Below, one piece after another: positions 36,658 to 47,246 of a stretch of DNA of 64,000 nucleotides (the first letter of the stretch is position 1; every line of letters begins with the position of its first letter). The DNA lies in the NCBI GenBank assembly GCA_001657395.1, contig LYSY01000001.1, positions 186,001 to 250,000 of the forward strand, in the 5' to 3' direction. Made by a program: the position numbers and the translations under genes. Under the pieces are notes generated by a model. It did not search any database, had not been told where the DNA came from, and was given only the letters and a program-made list of their open reading frames with translations. This stretch comes from Rhodospirillales bacterium BBD 1991-14 (lineage in GTDB: Bacteria; Pseudomonadota; Alphaproteobacteria; Kiloniellales; Kiloniellaceae).

Positions 36658-38976
36658 TCAGCGCTGTCTGCGGCGCTCGATTTCAGCCATCAGGTCCGCC
36701 CCTTCGGACCGCTGGGGATGCTGACGCAGGAGTTGGCGGGCCAGGTCTCTTGCCTCGTCGAAGCGTTCCTGATCCATCAGCAGGAAGCCCAGGCCGTAGA
36801 GGATCTCGGGATCCGACGGCGCCAGAGCCAGAGCGTCGCGCATGCGCGCCTCGGCGGCCTCGGTTTGCTCCGCGCGGGCCAGGGCCAGGGCGAGGTTGTA
36901 GCGCAGCCGCGCGTCGCCGGGCAGCAACCCGGCTGCGACTTCCAGTTCCTCAATGCCGCTGCGCAACGCTCCACGCTCGATCTCCAGCAGACCGAGCGCG
37001 CGCCGCAGGCTCGCGGCTTCGGGGAGTCTGGCCAACCCGGCGCGGAAGCTGGCGGCGGCTTCGGCGCTGCGGCCGCGCCCCTGCTGCAGGCTGCCAAGCC
37101 GCAGCCAGGCGTCCTCGAAGTGGCCGTTCAGGTCGAGCGCCCGTTTCAGTGCGGCCTCCGCCGCCCGCGGGTTGCCGGTGCGCAGTGCCAGGGTGGCGAT
37201 GTTCATCTGGGTCTCCGGCAGGTCGGCCGAGGCCAGCAGGCTCGCACGGTATTCCGCCGCGGCCCGGTCGAAGGGCAGGACGGCTTCGGCGGGAAAGGCG
37301 AGGGGCGGGACGTCGACCATCAGGCGCGCTGCGGCAATGCGCACGGCCTTGAGCGGGTCCTCCAGTAGCGGGGCCACGCGTGCGACCCGACGGGGACCTT
37401 CGGCAGCTTCCTGAAGCAGCACGGCACTGCGCCGCACCAGCGGGTCCGGATCGTTCAGCAAAGGCGCGGCGGCGTCCGCCGCAGCCGGACCGTAGCGCCG
37501 CAGCAGGTCGAGGGCGGTGGCCCGCAGGATGCCGGGCTGGCCTTCGTTTTGCGCAAGCGCCACAAGCGCTGACTCCGCTTTCGCCTCCCCGCGGCGTCCC
37601 GCTGCGATGATCTCCCCAAAGTGCGGCTGGCCGCCGCGGCCCTCCGAGTACCAGTCCGCGACCTGCCGTGCCGCCCAGGCAGGGTCACGGTCGGCGTGGC
37701 AAAGCGTGCAGGCGTTGGGCGTGCCGATCTCGACGGAGAGGTCCGGCCGGGGGACACGAAAGCTGTGGTCGCGGCGCGGGTCGACGATCATGTAGGTGCG
37801 TGCCGGCATGTGACAGCTCACGCAGGCGGCGCCGGTGGTCCCCGCTTCGTGGAAGTGATGCTCCGGCGAGTCATAGGGCTTCTTTATGAGGCTTGGAAAG
37901 AGGCTGTTGCCGGCCGGACTGTGGCACTGGGTGCAGAGCGCGTTGCCTTCGGCCTTCAACTGCGCGCTATGGGCGTCGTGGCAATCGCTGCAGGTGACGC
38001 CCTCCGCATGCATGCGGCTTTGCAGGAAAGAGCCGTAGACATAGACCTCGTCCAGGATCTGGCCGTCGGCATGGTAGAGACCCTCGCGCAGCAGGGCGGG
38101 GACGAAGTGGTCGAGAATGGGCGCACCGGCGGGCCGGCTCTCGGCGCCCAGGGATTGCCGGCGTGCGTGACAGGCGGCGCAAACCTCGACTTCAGTGCCC
38201 GGACTGCGTTCCCGCTGAGACGCGCTCAGGCTGACGGTAAGGCCTTTGGAGCCTTCATCTTGATCGCTGCCCGGGTTGCGCGCCCAGGCGACATGGGCCT
38301 CGCCGGGGCCATGGCAGGACTCGCAGCCGACATTGGCTTCATGCCAGCGGCTGTCGAAAGCGCCGCTGCGCGGCTCGAGCCCCTTCGCAAAGCCCGTGGA
38401 GTGGCAGTCGGCACAGCGGCTGTTCCAGTTGTTGAAGGTGCGGCTCCAGTGCAGACCGTCCTCTTCGCCAATCTCCGGGCCGGGATAGAGATGGAACCAC
38501 CGCTTTGCCTCCACGTCCCAGGCCACGGTGAGGGCCTGAAGCCGCCCCCCGTCGAGCATCACCAGGTATTGCTGCAGCGGCGCGACGCCGACGGCATAGA
38601 GCACCTTGTGGTCCTGCCAGGTGCCACTGTCGTCGCGGGACTGGGCAATGAAGGCGTCGCCGCGACGCAGAAACCGCCAATCTTCGCCTTGCTGTTGGAA
38701 ACGGCTGCCGTCGAAGTCGGCGAGAACCGTCTCATCGGCCGCTTCCTTCAGCGCCCAGTCGTGGTGGGATCCCAGCCAGGCCGCGTGTTCGTCGTCATGA
38801 CAGTCCGCACAGACGGCGGTGCCGAGGTAGCCTGAACCCGTCGGATCGCGGTGCGTTTCCTCGGAAGCGTGCAGCGGTTGTGTCCCGAATAACCACACCA
38901 AAAAAGAGAACACAAGGCCTGCGCAGATGAGCCTGCCGTGTCGTCGTGTTCCAGTGCTCTCTAATAGTCGCGTCAC
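36658..38976 (-). CDS. Eight-haem c-type cytochrome with HEAT and TPR repeats
   Basis: About 772 residues if started at GTG 38976, giving a signal peptide ending near PLHA-SEE; no good RBS is seen, and an in-frame ATG at 39126 would add 50 residues overlapping the divergent sulfatase gene. Eight CxxCH motifs at about 56, 188, 218, 266, 329, 348, 385 and 423 form a cytochrome c554-like half. HEAT-like repeats (about 460-570) and five or so TPR units (about 580-772) follow. Periplasmic; electron partner unknown. Divergent from the sulfatase. Confidence 0.85.
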   Translation of the reverse strand: MTRLLESTGTRRHGRLICAGLVFSFLVWLFGTQPLHASEETHRDPTGSGYLGTAVCADCHDDEHAAWLGSHHDWALKEAADETVLADFDGSRFQQQGEDWRFLRRGDAFIAQSRDDSGTWQDHKVLYAVGVAPLQQYLVMLDGGRLQALTVAWDVEAKRWFHLYPGPEIGEEDGLHWSRTFNNWNSRCADCHSTGFAKGLEPRSGAFDSRWHEANVGCESCHGPGEAHVAWARNPGSDQDEGSKGLTVSLSASQRERSPGTEVEVCAACHARRQSLGAESRPAGAPILDHFVPALLREGLYHADGQILDEVYVYGSFLQSRMHAEGVTCSDCHDAHSAQLKAEGNALCTQCHSPAGNSLFPSLIKKPYDSPEHHFHEAGTTGAACVSCHMPARTYMIVDPRRDHSFRVPRPDLSVEIGTPNACTLCHADRDPAWAARQVADWYSEGRGGQPHFGEIIAAGRRGEAKAESALVALAQNEGQPGILRATALDLLRRYGPAAADAAAPLLNDPDPLVRRSAVLLQEAAEGPRRVARVAPLLEDPLKAVRIAAARLMVDVPPLAFPAEAVLPFDRAAAEYRASLLASADLPETQMNIATLALRTGNPRAAEAALKRALDLNGHFEDAWLRLGSLQQGRGRSAEAAASFRAGLARLPEAASLRRALGLLEIERGALRSGIEELEVAAGLLPGDARLRYNLALALARAEQTEAAEARMRDALALAPSDPEILYGLGFLLMDQERFDEARDLARQLLRQHPQRSEGADLMAEIERRRQR

Positions 38977-39085
38977 AAAAGGATCACGTCTTGAGGTAGA
39001 GAATCTTTTCAGCCAAGAGTAGCGGTATCCGGTCGTTTGTCCTAGGCTTGCATACGGTGCAATCGGAAAAAGGGGGAGTTCTGAG

Positions 39086-40651
39086 ATGTGGATGCCGTTC
39101 CCGCGCAGCCGAACCGCCGTCATCACCGCCGCCGTTGCGACCGCACTCAGTCTTGCAGCGGCGCCATCTCCTGTTCAGGCGCAAAGCGAGAGGCCGAACA
39201 TCCTCGTCATCTGGGGCGATGACATCGGGCAATCCAACATCAGTGCTTACACCATGGGCCTGGTCGGCTACCGGACACCGAACATCGACCGCGTTGCCAA
39301 CGAGGGCATGATCTTTACCGATTACTACGGCGAGCAGTCCTGCACTGCCGGTCGTTCCTCCTTCATCATGGGGCAGAGCGTGTTCCGCACCGGCCTTTCC
39401 AAAGTCGGCCTGCCGGGCGCCGATCTGGGAATGCGGGTGGAGGACCCGACGATCGCGGGCCTCCTGAAAGCACAGGGTTATGTGACCGGCCAGTTCGGCA
39501 AGAACCATCTGGGCGACAAGGACGAGCACCTGCCGACAAACCACGGCTTCGACGAGTTCTTCGGCAACCTCTATCACCTGAACGCCGAGGAGGAACCGGA
39601 GAACGAGGACTATCCCAGGGACCCAGCATTCCGTGAGCGCTATGGCCCGCGTGGGGTCATCCAGTCCTCGGCCGATGGCGAGATTCAGGACACCGGCCCG
39701 CTGACCCGCAAGCGCATGGAGACGGTGGACGAAGAGACCCTGGCCGGGGCACTCGATTTCATCGAGCGCGCCCACGAACAGGAAACGCCCTTCTTTGTCT
39801 GGTGGAACGGCACGCGCATGCACTTCCGCACCTATGTGAAGGATGAACTGCGCGGGATCTCCGGCCAGGACGAGTATGCCGACGGCATGGTCGAGCATGA
39901 CATGCATGTCGGCCAGCTGCTGGACAAGCTGGACGAACTCGACATCGCCGACAACACCATCGTGCTTTACTCCACCGACAACGGTCCGCATATGAACACC
40001 TGGCCCGATGCGGCGCAGACGCCGTTCCAGGGTGAGAAGAATACCAACTGGGAGGGTGGCTGGCGGGTGCCGGCCATGGTGCGCTGGCCCGGCAGGATCG
40101 CACCCGGCTCGGTCAGCAATGAGGTGGTCCATCACATGGACTGGTTGCCGACCTTCCTGGCCGCCGCAGGAGCTCCGGACATCAAGGAACGGCTTCTTGA
40201 AGGCGGCGTTCAGGCCATCGGCCGCGAGTACAAGGTTCACCTCGACGGCTACAACATCCTGCCCATGCTCACCGGTGAGACGGAGGAAAGCCCGCGCAGG
40301 GAGATCTTCTACTTCTCGGATACCGGTGACCTGACGGCGCTGCGCTATGGCGATTGGAAGGCGATTTTCATGGAGCAGGAGCGAAAGGAAACGCTGAGGG
40401 CCTGGATCGAGCCCTGGAAGCCCCTGCGCGTTCCGCTTATCTTCAATCTCCGCCGCGACCCCTACGAGCGCGCTTACTTTACCTCGAACACCTACTATGA
40501 CTGGCTGATCGACCGGATTTACTTTCTGGTCCCGGCCCAGGAGTACGTGGGTCAGTTCCTGGCGACCTTTCAGGAGTTCCCGCCGCGCCAGAAGGCGGCC
40601 AGCTTCTCGATCGACCAGGTCTTGGAGAAGTTGCAGACCAGCGGCCGGTAG
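39086..40651 (+). CDS. Sulfatase (arylsulfatase family), secreted
   Basis: 521 residues with a signal peptide (cleavage near VQA-QS). Metal site NILVIWGDD, and the formylglycine motif CTAGR with Cys86 as the residue to be oxidised, followed by GQFGKNHLGD and STDNGPH. It should hydrolyse a sulfate ester in the periplasm once matured; no formylglycine-generating enzyme is in the window. GGGGGAG precedes the ATG. Confidence 0.92.
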   Translation: MWMPFPRSRTAVITAAVATALSLAAAPSPVQAQSERPNILVIWGDDIGQSNISAYTMGLVGYRTPNIDRVANEGMIFTDYYGEQSCTAGRSSFIMGQSVFRTGLSKVGLPGADLGMRVEDPTIAGLLKAQGYVTGQFGKNHLGDKDEHLPTNHGFDEFFGNLYHLNAEEEPENEDYPRDPAFRERYGPRGVIQSSADGEIQDTGPLTRKRMETVDEETLAGALDFIERAHEQETPFFVWWNGTRMHFRTYVKDELRGISGQDEYADGMVEHDMHVGQLLDKLDELDIADNTIVLYSTDNGPHMNTWPDAAQTPFQGEKNTNWEGGWRVPAMVRWPGRIAPGSVSNEVVHHMDWLPTFLAAAGAPDIKERLLEGGVQAIGREYKVHLDGYNILPMLTGETEESPRREIFYFSDTGDLTALRYGDWKAIFMEQERKETLRAWIEPWKPLRVPLIFNLRRDPYERAYFTSNTYYDWLIDRIYFLVPAQEYVGQFLATFQEFPPRQKAASFSIDQVLEKLQTSGR

Positions 40652-40858
40652 AAATGAGCGCCTGAGCATGGCGCCGGCGCCTTGACCTCAGGTCTGCGCG
40701 TCCGGCGCTGGGGGCGGCCAACGGCAGCTTGCCGCCCAGGCGCAGCGTTGCCCCTCTGTCACCGCGTCCCACACACTGGACGGTTCGCGGGGCGGTGGCA
40801 GTCCCCCTGCCGTATGTCCGCATGGTCGCTTGATGACCAGGCGGGAACGTGATTGGCT

Positions 40859-41860
<1,002 letters not shown>

Positions 41861-41870
41861 GGACACTCGA

Positions 41871-42857
41871 ATGCGCGATCTTGCGGCACGCACACGAACC
41901 GGGCTCACAGGACATCGCCCAGCCGCAGTCTCAGACGATCCCCGCATTCGCGTCGACCGTGCCCACCTGCGTAGCCTTGAGGGCCGGGCCAAGGCGCTCA
42001 GTTTCCTGCCGCGCCGCAGGGCCGGCAGCGTGCTGAACGGGCGGCATGCCTCCCGGCTGCGCGGACGCGGGCTGAACTTCGAGGAGCTGCGCGACTATCT
42101 GCCCGGCGACGATGTGCGCTCGATCGACTGGAAGGTGACCGCGCGCACCGGCGTTCCCTACGTCCGTGTGTATACCGAAGAACGCGACCGCCCGGCCCTG
42201 ATGCTCGTCGATCAGCGCATGTCCATGTTCTTCGGCTCGCACCTGAACATGAAATCGGTGACGGCGGCCGAGGCGGCGGCGCTCGCCGCCTTTCGCATCC
42301 TTGATCAGGGGGACCGAGTTGGCGGGATCGTCTTTGGTGATGTGACACAGGCGGAAATCCGCCCTTTGCGCAGCCGTGCCCGCGTCGATGCCTTCATCAC
42401 CGCTCTTGCCGCGGCCAACGGCATGTTGAGGGCCGATGCACTGGCGGTTTCGACCATGGACCTCAACCGGCCGCTGGAGGCGGCGGCGCGCATCGCCCGG
42501 CGCGATCATCTGGTGCTGGTGATCAGCGACTTTGACGGTATCGACCGAAGGACCGAAACGATCCTCGGCGGGCTGGCGCGGCACAACAGCGTTGTTCTCT
42601 GTCTGGTGACGGATCCCACTGCCTATGAAATCCCGGAGCGCATGAAGCTTGTCTTCTCAGACGGGCGCCTGCAGGCCGAGCTCGACACCGCTGCGGGCCA
42701 AACGCGGCGCGCGCTGAGCGATCTCGCAACCGGGCGCATTGCCGGCGTGCTGGCCTTGGGGCGCAGGCTCGGCCTGCCCATCCTGCCGATCAGTGCCGGC
42801 GAAGACACTGTCGAGCAGGTCCGCAGCCTGCTCGGTTTCGCGCGGATGCGGCCATGA
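41871..42857 (+). CDS. DUF58 protein (vWA-like) of the MoxR operon
   Basis: 328 residues. It carries the DUF58 signature RGRGLNFEELRDYLPGDDVRSIDWKVTAR, followed by a vWA-like fold with LMLVDQRMSMFFGS. No membrane segment is evident. Usual second gene after moxR. Overlaps the next gene by 4 bases. Confidence 0.92.
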   Translation: MRDLAARTRTGLTGHRPAAVSDDPRIRVDRAHLRSLEGRAKALSFLPRRRAGSVLNGRHASRLRGRGLNFEELRDYLPGDDVRSIDWKVTARTGVPYVRVYTEERDRPALMLVDQRMSMFFGSHLNMKSVTAAEAAALAAFRILDQGDRVGGIVFGDVTQAEIRPLRSRARVDAFITALAAANGMLRADALAVSTMDLNRPLEAAARIARRDHLVLVISDFDGIDRRTETILGGLARHNSVVLCLVTDPTAYEIPERMKLVFSDGRLQAELDTAAGQTRRALSDLATGRIAGVLALGRRLGLPILPISAGEDTVEQVRSLLGFARMRP

Positions 42858-43333
42858 GCGAGGACCTCGCCAGGCTCGATCTGATCGGACTCCTCGACCT
42901 CCTGGAGCCGCTGCCCGAACCGCAACCCGTCCCGCTCTGGCCGCAGACCGCCGGCTGGTTCTGGCTGGGCCTTATCCTGCTGGCCCTTGCGATCTGGCTG
43001 GTGCGACGCTGGCTCCTGCGGCGACGCGCCGACGCCTACCGCCGCGCCGCGCTCCGGGAGATCGCGGCGGCGGGGGAGGACCCCTCGATCCTGGCGGCGA
43101 TCCTGCGCCGCACTGCGCTTGCGGCCTTTCCGCGGGCCCAGGTCGCCGGGCTCTACGGGGAGGCCTGGCTGGCCTTCCTCGATCATGCCTATGGCGGCAC
43201 GGAGTTCTCCAAAGGTCGGGGACGCGTGCTCGCGCGAGCGCCCTACGACAAGGGAGGCGACGCGACAGAGCTCGCGGTGTTGGCTGCAGACTGGGTCAGG
43301 CGTCATCGCGGTCCGGGCAGGGCTGGGCAATGA
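42854..43333 (+). CDS. DUF4381-type membrane protein of the MoxR operon
   Basis: 159 residues with one membrane helix (GWFWLGLILLALAIWLVRRW, about 35-55) and a cytosolic helical part containing PRAQVAGLYGEAWLAFLD. It matches the small protein commonly placed between the DUF58 and vWA genes of Bat-like operons. Overlaps both neighbours by 4 bases. Confidence 0.85.
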   Translation: MSEDLARLDLIGLLDLLEPLPEPQPVPLWPQTAGWFWLGLILLALAIWLVRRWLLRRRADAYRRAALREIAAAGEDPSILAAILRRTALAAFPRAQVAGLYGEAWLAFLDHAYGGTEFSKGRGRVLARAPYDKGGDATELAVLAADWVRRHRGPGRAGQ

Positions 43334-44313
43334 TCGAGCTGGCCTTTCCTTGGGCGCTTCTGCTGTTGCCGGCACCCTGGCTGATCTGGCGCTTCGCGCC
43401 GCCGCACCGCCAGGAGATGCCGGCTGTCCGCCTGCCGTTTTTTCGGCGTATTGCCGAAGCGGTGGGCGCCTCTCCCCGAGCCGGGTCGACGGTTCTCGCG
43501 CGCCGGCGCCTCCAGATGGCCGTGGCAATCCTTGTCTGGGTTCTTATGGTCCTGGCGATGGCCCGGCCCGAGCGGGTCGGCGAGCCGATTGAGATCACCA
43601 AGGCGGCGCGCGATATCGTCCTGGCCATCGATCTCTCCGGTTCCATGGACGAACGCGACTTTCTGGCGGCTGACGGCTCGCGCGTGCAGCGTCTGGAGGC
43701 GGTGAAGCGGGTCGTCGGGCGGTTCATCGCGGCGCGGGAGGGGGATCGCGTGGCGCTCATCGTCTTCGGGTCGAAGGCCTTCGTGCAGGCGCCCTTCACC
43801 GAGGATCTGCGCAGTCTGCGTGCGCTTCTGGATCAGACAGAGGTGGGGATCGCGGGGCCTCACACCGTGGTGGGCGATGCCATCGGCCTTGCGATCCGCA
43901 CCTTCGAGGCCAGCGCGATCGAGCAGCGCTTGCTGATCCTGCTGAGCGACGGGGCCGACACCGGCAGCCGCATGAGCCCGCTCAACGCCGCTGCGATTGC
44001 GGCGCAGAACGGCGTCGAAATCTTCACCATTGGGGTGGGCGACCCGGGCGGGTCCGGCGAGGACCGGGTCGACCTGGGGATGCTGCGGGAAATCGCCGCC
44101 GGCACCGCTGGGCGCTTCTTCTCGGCGGATGATGAAGCCGGACTGACCGCTGTCTATGACCGGATCGAAGAGCTGACGCCGCGCAGCGTCGAGACGCTCT
44201 CCTTCCGCAACCGTGAGCCGCTCGCCCAGTGGCCGATGGGTGTTGCCGGCTTGTTGGTGTTGCTGACCATTGCTTTGCTGCAATGGCGCTCAGGCGGAGG
44301 ACTGCGCGCATGA
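43330..44313 (+). CDS. BatA-like vWA membrane protein
   Basis: 327 residues: two N-terminal membrane helices, a von Willebrand A domain with an intact MIDAS (DLSGSM, D101, S103, S105; later TVVGDAIG and LLSDGADTGS), and a C-terminal membrane helix. Probably a metal-dependent adhesion module acted on by MoxR. Overlaps both neighbours by 4 bases. Confidence 0.92.
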   Translation: MIELAFPWALLLLPAPWLIWRFAPPHRQEMPAVRLPFFRRIAEAVGASPRAGSTVLARRRLQMAVAILVWVLMVLAMARPERVGEPIEITKAARDIVLAIDLSGSMDERDFLAADGSRVQRLEAVKRVVGRFIAAREGDRVALIVFGSKAFVQAPFTEDLRSLRALLDQTEVGIAGPHTVVGDAIGLAIRTFEASAIEQRLLILLSDGADTGSRMSPLNAAAIAAQNGVEIFTIGVGDPGGSGEDRVDLGMLREIAAGTAGRFFSADDEAGLTAVYDRIEELTPRSVETLSFRNREPLAQWPMGVAGLLVLLTIALLQWRSGGGLRA

Positions 44314-45860
44314 TCGAACACTTGGGCGACTTGCAGTACTTCTACTTTCTAAGGCCCTGGTGGCTGTTGCTGGTCCCCCTGGCCCTGACGCTCTGGTGGC
44401 GCATTCGCAGGCGCGCGATGTCACCCACGCCTCTGCCCGGCGGCCTTGCCCCCCATCTCGCCGCCGCCTTGACGGTGGGCGGTCCGCGCGCCCGCAAGCT
44501 GCTGGCCATCGACGGGGCCGTCGCCGCCATCGCCCTGGCTGCGCTCGCCGCGGCCGGCCCGAGCTGGACCCGGGTGCCCAATCCGCTGGTGGCCCAGACG
44601 GCGCCTCTGGCCATCGTGCTCAAGGTTTCGGAATCAATGCTTGCGGGCGACGTCGTCCCCAGCCGGCTGGAACGGGCCCAGCAGAAGATCCTCGATGTGA
44701 TCGCGGCGCGCGCCGGCGGGCGCACGGCCCTCATCGCCTACGCGGGCACGGCCCATCGGGTGGTGCCGCTTACCGAGGACCCCGCGGTCCTGAAGCCCTT
44801 TGTCGAAGGCCTCGGGCCGGACGTTATGCCGCAAGAGGGCCAGAATGCCACCGCCGCCCTGGCCCTGGCGGTGGAGGCCCTCGCCGGCGAGGCGGTTCCA
44901 GGCGCCATTCTTTTCGTACTCGACGGTCTCGATCGAGCCGACCTGGCCGGCTTTGCGCAGCATACGGCTGCCGACGGCGCGGGCCTTGTGTTTCTCAGCC
45001 TTGACGGGTCAGGGGAGGCGCTCAGCCACCTGCGCTCCATCGAGGGTGCCTCGGTGATCGAGGTCACCGCCAACGCGGCGGATGTGGCGGAGATCGGGCG
45101 GCAGGTGGCCTCTGCCTACCGTGATGCCCTGGCGCGGGATGAGAACCAGCGATGGGACGACCGCGGCTGGATGCTGGCATGGCCGGCGGCGCTGCTGGTG
45201 CTGCTGTGGTTCCGACGCGGCTGGACCATGCGTTGGAGCCTTGCAGTTCTGGCCCTGACAGCAACGGCGACAGTGACGGCGCCCAGCGGCCCGGCGCGGG
45301 CCGACGGCATCGCCGACTGGTTCCTCACGCCGGACCAGCAGGGGCGGCTGGCCTACGAAAGCAAGGACTTCTCAACCGCCGCGGACCTCTTTCAGGATTC
45401 GCTTTGGCGCGGCCAGGCGCTCTACAAGGCGGGCCGCTACGCTGAAGCGGTCCAGGTCTATGCGCGCCTGGAAAGCGCCGAGGCCGCCTTCGGTCAGGGG
45501 ATGGCGCATCTGAAGATCCGGGAGTACCGCCGGGGGATCACCGCCTTCGAAGCGGCGCTGGCGCGCGAGCCGGGCCATACCGCTGCGGCGCGCAACCTGG
45601 AGATCGCCCGCGCGATCCTCGCCTATATTGAGCGTGTCCGCCTGCAGTCGGATACCAGGGAGGGATCGGAAGGGGCTGACGACGTGGTCTTCGACAAGGA
45701 GGCCGAGGGCGGCATCGAGATAGAGATCACCACCGAAACGGAAATGCGGATGCAGACAGCAGAGGAGTGGATGCGCAGCGTCGATACCCGCACCGCCGAT
45801 TTTTTGCGCAGCCGTTTTGCGCTGGAAGCGGCCCGGGACAGAGGTCAAACCGTGCCATGA
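44310..45860 (+). CDS. BatB/BatC-like fusion: vWA domain with altered MIDAS plus TPR
   Basis: 516 residues. N-terminal membrane helices, a vWA-like domain (about 98-300), two more helices near 310-350, then a TPR part (LAYESKDFSTAADLFQDSL, ALYKAGRYAEAVQVYARLE). The MIDAS aspartate is replaced: the motif reads KVSESM (K105, S107, S109), so metal binding may be lost. Combines functions that are separate genes (BatB, BatC) elsewhere. Confidence 0.88.
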   Translation: MIEHLGDLQYFYFLRPWWLLLVPLALTLWWRIRRRAMSPTPLPGGLAPHLAAALTVGGPRARKLLAIDGAVAAIALAALAAAGPSWTRVPNPLVAQTAPLAIVLKVSESMLAGDVVPSRLERAQQKILDVIAARAGGRTALIAYAGTAHRVVPLTEDPAVLKPFVEGLGPDVMPQEGQNATAALALAVEALAGEAVPGAILFVLDGLDRADLAGFAQHTAADGAGLVFLSLDGSGEALSHLRSIEGASVIEVTANAADVAEIGRQVASAYRDALARDENQRWDDRGWMLAWPAALLVLLWFRRGWTMRWSLAVLALTATATVTAPSGPARADGIADWFLTPDQQGRLAYESKDFSTAADLFQDSLWRGQALYKAGRYAEAVQVYARLESAEAAFGQGMAHLKIREYRRGITAFEAALAREPGHTAAARNLEIARAILAYIERVRLQSDTREGSEGADDVVFDKEAEGGIEIEITTETEMRMQTAEEWMRSVDTRTADFLRSRFALEAARDRGQTVP

Positions 45861-47152
45861 ATTGGCTCCGGTGCTCACCACTTCTGCTGCTTCTTGCTGC
45901 GCCGGTCTGGCCGGCGATGGCAGCAGAGCCGCCGGAGCCGCTCTTGCGCATGGAGCTTGAGAAGCGATCAGCCATTGTCGGCCAGCCCATCGTCTTCAGG
46001 GTCACGGTGCTGGTTCCGACATGGCTTCCGGAAAGCCCCGTCTTTCCCAGCTTCGAGGTTCCCGATGTCATGGTCCGTCTGCCAAGCCGCGCCGCGGGCC
46101 CGACGAGCGAGCGCATTGGCGGCGACACCTGGTCCGGCGTCACCCGCGCCTACCGCCTCTATCCGATGGCCGCGGGACGCTTCACCATCCCGCCGCGCAG
46201 GCTGCGTGTGACCTATGCCCACCCGGAGACACGCGCGCCCATTACCGCAAACCTGCGCAGCGACGCAATCTCTTTCGAGGGGACTATTCCAAGGGGAACG
46301 GAAGGCCTCGATCCCTTCATCGCCGCGGAGGCACTGGTGATCGAACAGAGGATCGAAGGCACGCCAACGGAGCTTGCGCCCGGCGGCGCGGTCACCCGCA
46401 GCGTCACCGCCAGGGTGGAGGGCATGTCGCCGCTCTTTCTGCCGTCACTGATCCCGGCGCTCGACTCCCAGGTGTTCTCGGCCTATCCGAAGGAGCCGCT
46501 GGTGAGCGAACAGGAAGAGTGGATGGCGCTCTCGGGCGAGAGAACCGAAAGCGTCACCTACGTGGCGGTGGCGGGTGGGAATGCGGCGGCTCCGCCGATC
46601 CGCCTGCGCTGGTACAACCTCAAGACCAAGCGGGTGGAGACGGCGGAGGCTGAAGGCCTCGATCTTGCCTCGCGCGGGCCGCCACCGCAGGCAAGACAGT
46701 CACGGGGCTCCGGCTGGAGCGGTCTTGCGCCCTGGGTTCTGGGCGGCGTGCTCGCGCTTCTCGCTTTCGCGATTGCTGCTGTTCGCCTCCGGCCCCGGAT
46801 CGCGGTCTGGCGCCAGCGGAGGCGGGAGGCCCATCGCGCCTCCGAGGCCTACGCCTTCGCGCTGGCGCGCACCGCGCTCCGGAAGCAAAACCTGGGCGAG
46901 GCGACAAACGCGCTCGCGCTCTGGTCATCGCGCCTGCGGCCGGTGGCGGGAGAAGAGGAGACACGTCTTTCTGAGGCTTTCGAAAGGCTTGGTGCGGCGC
47001 GCTATGGATGCCTTCAAGCCAAGCCGGCTGACGGGCTCTGGAGCGGGGCATTGGAGGCCCTGCGGGCGGCGCGCCGCCGGCGTCTCCAGCACTCGGCAAC
47101 CGCCTATGCCGCCGAAGAACTGCCACCGCTCAACCCCGGAAGAGCCCGGTGA
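45857..47152 (+). CDS. BatD-like protein
   Basis: 431 residues. A signal peptide (LLLLLAAPVWPAMA) leads into an oxygen-tolerance/BatD-like beta-rich region (VGQPIVFRVTVLVPTWLPESP), a membrane helix near 315-335, and a basic helical tail. Last gene of the Bat-like operon. Confidence 0.82.
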   Translation: MNWLRCSPLLLLLAAPVWPAMAAEPPEPLLRMELEKRSAIVGQPIVFRVTVLVPTWLPESPVFPSFEVPDVMVRLPSRAAGPTSERIGGDTWSGVTRAYRLYPMAAGRFTIPPRRLRVTYAHPETRAPITANLRSDAISFEGTIPRGTEGLDPFIAAEALVIEQRIEGTPTELAPGGAVTRSVTARVEGMSPLFLPSLIPALDSQVFSAYPKEPLVSEQEEWMALSGERTESVTYVAVAGGNAAAPPIRLRWYNLKTKRVETAEAEGLDLASRGPPPQARQSRGSGWSGLAPWVLGGVLALLAFAIAAVRLRPRIAVWRQRRREAHRASEAYAFALARTALRKQNLGEATNALALWSSRLRPVAGEEETRLSEAFERLGAARYGCLQAKPADGLWSGALEALRAARRRRLQHSATAYAAEELPPLNPGRAR

Positions 47153-47246
47153 CCCGGTCCCTTATCACTCTGCTGATCTTCCCCAGAATGCTTGGGTTGG
47201 CCGCCCTGCATGGCGCAGCGGCCGGTCCCGAGGCTTGGAGGTGCCC

